Shown: one piece after another, positions 62,067-64,000 of the stretch
How the letters are laid out: every line of letters starts with the position of its first letter
How positions within the stretch are numbered: position 1 is the stretch's first letter
DNA from: Limnobacter alexandrii
GTDB taxonomy: Bacteria; Pseudomonadota; Gammaproteobacteria; Burkholderiales; Burkholderiaceae_B
NCBI RefSeq assembly: GCF_005871185.1
Contig: NZ_SWKN01000006.1
Span: forward strand, 186,001-250,000
Direction of reading: 5' to 3'
Length of the DNA: 64,000 nucleotides
The notes under the pieces: generated by a model
The model's input: the letters and a program-made list of their open reading frames with translations, nothing else
Database searches by the model: none
What the model was told of the DNA's origin: nothing
Program-made: the position numbers and the translations under genes

Positions 62067-62089
62067 TTAACTCGGGGCGATTCACAGTG

Positions 62090-62117
62090 ATTAATTTCTG
62101 TTGTGCAAGAAATTAAT
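62090..62117. terminator. AT-rich hairpin between convergent vapC and the immunity gene
   Basis: ATTAATTTCT and AGAAATTAAT are perfect 10-bp arms around an 8-base loop. It lies between two convergent genes, where a bidirectional terminator is expected, but it lacks a GC-rich stem. Confidence 0.4.
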
Positions 62118-62354
62118 TTACTTAAACCCCCTCTCAGATTCCAAAACAAAAAGTTTGAGAAGGTTTAAGGCTTGGGACTCGCTGTCCGCAAAACCTAAGA
62201 CATTCTGCGCACCTCTCTCGACATATACGATTCTCCAATGGTCCTTATCTCTAAGAATTGAAAAAGCATCCTCCTTTGTCGAATAGAAAGCGTAAGAGGC
62301 TGGGCTTACTCCGTTTTTATTGAAAAACTTTTCCAGTAAATCAGTTGTCCACAT
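62118..62354 (-). CDS. Small protein, likely immunity to the RHS-TNT toxin
   Basis: This 78-residue protein reads MWTTDLLEKFFNKNGVSPASYAFYSTKEDAF and ends in LNLLKLFVLESERGFK, a small alpha/beta protein of no family I recognise. It starts at an ATG (62354) 2 bp after the RHS stop, with GGGAGT before it; a TTG at 62360 is also possible. Genes directly after an RHS toxin tip normally encode the immunity protein. Function is inferred from position only. Confidence 0.6.
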   Translation of the reverse strand: MWTTDLLEKFFNKNGVSPASYAFYSTKEDAFSILRDKDHWRIVYVERGAQNVLGFADSESQALNLLKLFVLESERGFK

Positions 62355-62356
62355 TC

Positions 62357-64000
62357 TCAACGACTCCCAAGAATATCTTGATCTAAATAGTTTTGTACTG
62401 AGCTTGGAAGCTTGTATTGCGTCCCTAATCCAGGCTGATCAAACCAAGGCGCAATCTTGGCTGCCTCCACATCCTTAATAGGAGAGAGCACATCATACAC
62501 ATTTGGATCTACAGTAGGCGCACTAGCTAGAGCTCGAGACCCCAACGGCACCCCCCCTGGTGACACGAACGTTCCAGAAGTACGACCATATCTGTCAATG
62601 ACCACACCGCGGTCCAGAGTAATAGTCTGTTGAGTCCCGGGAATTGCACCATCATATGGAGGCCACCAGGTGCTTCCATCAGGCTTTTTCCAATTTGCAG
62701 CTTTGGCAATCTCTCGTTCTTTAGCCAATAATGCGCGCTCATTAATCGAATGATTAAGATTTCTGAAATCTGGATCACGAGAGTTTTCAGCCATGCGAAC
62801 AAAAGCTGAACGCTCCGAGGTAACTTGACTACTTTCCTTACAACTCAACCCCCACGGATCCACCCACGTCAGCGGGTTCGGTGCGTACTGGTAGGCATTC
62901 ATTCCACCCAGCAAACCAATCGGGTCTTGCGTGGTGAACTGGCCGCATTCGGGGTCGTAGTACCTGTGTCTGTTGTAGTGTAGCCCTGTTTCTTCGTCGT
63001 GGTATTGCCCCTGAAACCGCAAGGGGTTGTTCACTTCGGTCACGGCTGCAAGGGCCAGTGCGCCGTAGGTTTTAAACCGGGCAGACCACACCACTTCGGC
63101 TTTGCTGTTTGTGATTTCTCGCGGCGTGCCAATGTGGTCGGTGTGGTAGTGAAACACTTCACCGTTTTGAACCAGTGCAAGCGGTTTGAAGCTGAATGGT
63201 TCGAACAGATAAGCGCGGGAACCGTTGCTGCCCACCTCACCCAAAAGCACATCGCCATTCCAGAAAAAGGTGGTGGTGCCACCCTCGCTGGTTTTTGAAA
63301 TACGCCTGCCCAGGGCGTCATAGGCATAGCGGGTTACAGCCCCCGCCACATTCACTTCAACAAGCTGGTTTTGGGCGTTGTAGCGGTAGCGTGTTACCTG
63401 CCCCTGGCGTGCGCCACGCTCAATAATTTCTTCAATGCGGTTGCCGCGCGCATCATAATTAAAGCGCCTGTTGCCCTGGCGCTTTAAGCGATTGCCCGGC
63501 GTTTGTTGTGGCCTTCGGGCATTGGGGCTTGTGGGCTCGGGCAGGGCTTTGCTGGCCTGTGCATCGGTAGCTTCTTGCCCATCGAGTGCTTCCAGCAGGT
63601 TGCTGGCGGGATCGAACAAAAACGCTTCGGGGTTGGGGCCTTCCACCACGCGCAAGCGATCCAGCAAGTCGTAGTGGTACAGGCTGGTGCCGTGGCCTTG
63701 GTCGTCAATGCGCACCAGTTGGTTGCGCTGGTTGTAGCAGTAACGCCTGCGGGAAACAGTGGGTGAAAGGTCGCCCGCTTTTTCACGCCGGTTAACCTGC
63801 CCCACCAACCTGCCCTGTGGGTCGTACAGGCTTTGGGTGTGAACTTGATTGCCCAGCTTGCGCACCACTTCACGGCCGAGGGTGTCGCGCTCAAACTGCG
63901 CCAGTAATTCGCCATTGAAACTGATTTCACCCAACAAGCCGAGGGCATTGTATTGGTATGCCAAATTGGCCGCGGCAATTGCGCCGCCTGCCATGGCACC
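62357..64000 (-). CDS. RHS repeat protein with C-terminal TNT (NAD glycohydrolase) toxin, 5' end beyond window
   Basis: The visible 547 residues hold YD-type repeats (for example RYRYNAQNQLVEVNVAG and YAYDALGRRISKTSEGG) and the RHS core end YHDEETGLHYNRHRYYDPECGQF, TQDPIGLLGGMNAYQYAPNPL and DPWGLSC (about 62840). After this junction the tip reads STWWPPYDGAIPGTQQ, VIDRYGRTSGTFVSPGGVPLGSRAL and APWFDQPGLGTQYKLPSSVQNYL. These match TNT-domain toxins, which break down NAD(P)+. The protein would be cleaved and delivered into rival cells, probably by a type VI system or by contact. The start codon is not in the window. Confidence 0.88.
   Translation of the reverse strand, partial: GAMAGGAIAAANLAYQYNALGLLGEISFNGELLAQFERDTLGREVVRKLGNQVHTQSLYDPQGRLVGQVNRREKAGDLSPTVSRRRYCYNQRNQLVRIDDQGHGTSLYHYDLLDRLRVVEGPNPEAFLFDPASNLLEALDGQEATDAQASKALPEPTSPNARRPQQTPGNRLKRQGNRRFNYDARGNRIEEIIERGARQGQVTRYRYNAQNQLVEVNVAGAVTRYAYDALGRRISKTSEGGTTTFFWNGDVLLGEVGSNGSRAYLFEPFSFKPLALVQNGEVFHYHTDHIGTPREITNSKAEVVWSARFKTYGALALAAVTEVNNPLRFQGQYHDEETGLHYNRHRYYDPECGQFTTQDPIGLLGGMNAYQYAPNPLTWVDPWGLSCKESSQVTSERSAFVRMAENSRDPDFRNLNHSINERALLAKEREIAKAANWKKPDGSTWWPPYDGAIPGTQQTITLDRGVVIDRYGRTSGTFVSPGGVPLGSRALASAPTVDPNVYDVLSPIKDVEAAKIAPWFDQPGLGTQYKLPSSVQNYLDQDILGSR

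Noticed and set aside
1-64000. CRISPR arrays, tRNA or rRNA genes, prophage
   Set aside because: No regularly spaced repeats, cloverleaf-like sequences, ribosomal RNA signatures or phage structural genes were seen on reading both strands.

Overview
The window looks like the chromosome of a Gram-negative betaproteobacterium, probably of the order Burkholderiales. It has a GC content near 50%, a type-A iron-sulfur carrier, an EPS-associated MarR-type regulator and a complete Wzx/Wzy-type surface polysaccharide apparatus. The species cannot be fixed from the sequence alone. No rRNA, tRNA or CRISPR array was seen.

Left edge (1-2162, minus strand): a damaged HEPN/MNT-type pair (MNT remnant plus HI0074-like partner), a strongly shrunken fossil of mannose-1-phosphate guanylyltransferase (manC/algA), and an intact DUF4143-type ATPase.

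Cluster 1 (2393-18999, plus strand) is one long, tightly overlapping polysaccharide operon. It is preceded by a perfect ops/JUMPstart core (2363-2374), the site where RfaH-type antiterminators load. It encodes an EPS regulator, Ugd and RmlA, then a Fuc4N module (WecF-like transferase, formyltransferase, WbqC-like protein, WecE). A methyltransferase and a Wzx flippase follow, then an AT-rich island with two glycosyltransferases and a Wzy-like polymerase. The operon ends with the L-FucNAc pathway (FnlA, FnlB, FnlC) and a WbuB-like transferase. A decayed IS3-family orfA lies exactly at the left border of the AT-rich island.

Export genes (27838 down to 18980, minus strand) meet cluster 1 tail to tail. 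In transcription order they are a WecA-like initiating transferase, a Wza-like exporter, Wzz, a YjbE-like small protein, YjbF and a YjbG-YjbH fusion. Upstream lie an outer-membrane barrel-like protein and a large lipoprotein of unknown function.

Accessory region (31894-37612): a dead DUF4143 ATPase, then two near-identical copies of a lipase plus small secreted protein pair flanking an HTH/AbiEii toxin-antitoxin pair. The copies are almost identical except for one block that spans the gene junction.

Cluster 2 (37828-54453): a GalE/WbpP-like epimerase and a second RmlA on the plus strand, facing a 14-gene minus-strand operon. That operon encodes a bacillosamine-type route (PglF/WbpM-, PglE-, PglD- and PglC-like), the dTDP-Fuc3N route (FdtA, FdtB), a second Wzx, three glycosyltransferases, an O-antigen ligase/Wzy-like protein, two acyltransferase-like proteins, a beta-propeller glycosidase-like protein and an AI-2E-type transporter. 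The window therefore encodes two initiating phosphoglycosyltransferases and two flippases, which suggests two separate glycans.

Right part (54519-64000): a secreted subtilase with a GlyGly-CTERM-like tail, a PhoX-family phosphatase, a DUF4864 protein, ErpA, a second HTH/AbiEii pair with a perfect inverted-repeat operator, a small Cys-repeat secreted protein, a VapBC pair whose toxin gene is frameshifted, and the 3' end of an RHS gene with a TNT-type NAD glycohydrolase tip and its likely immunity gene.
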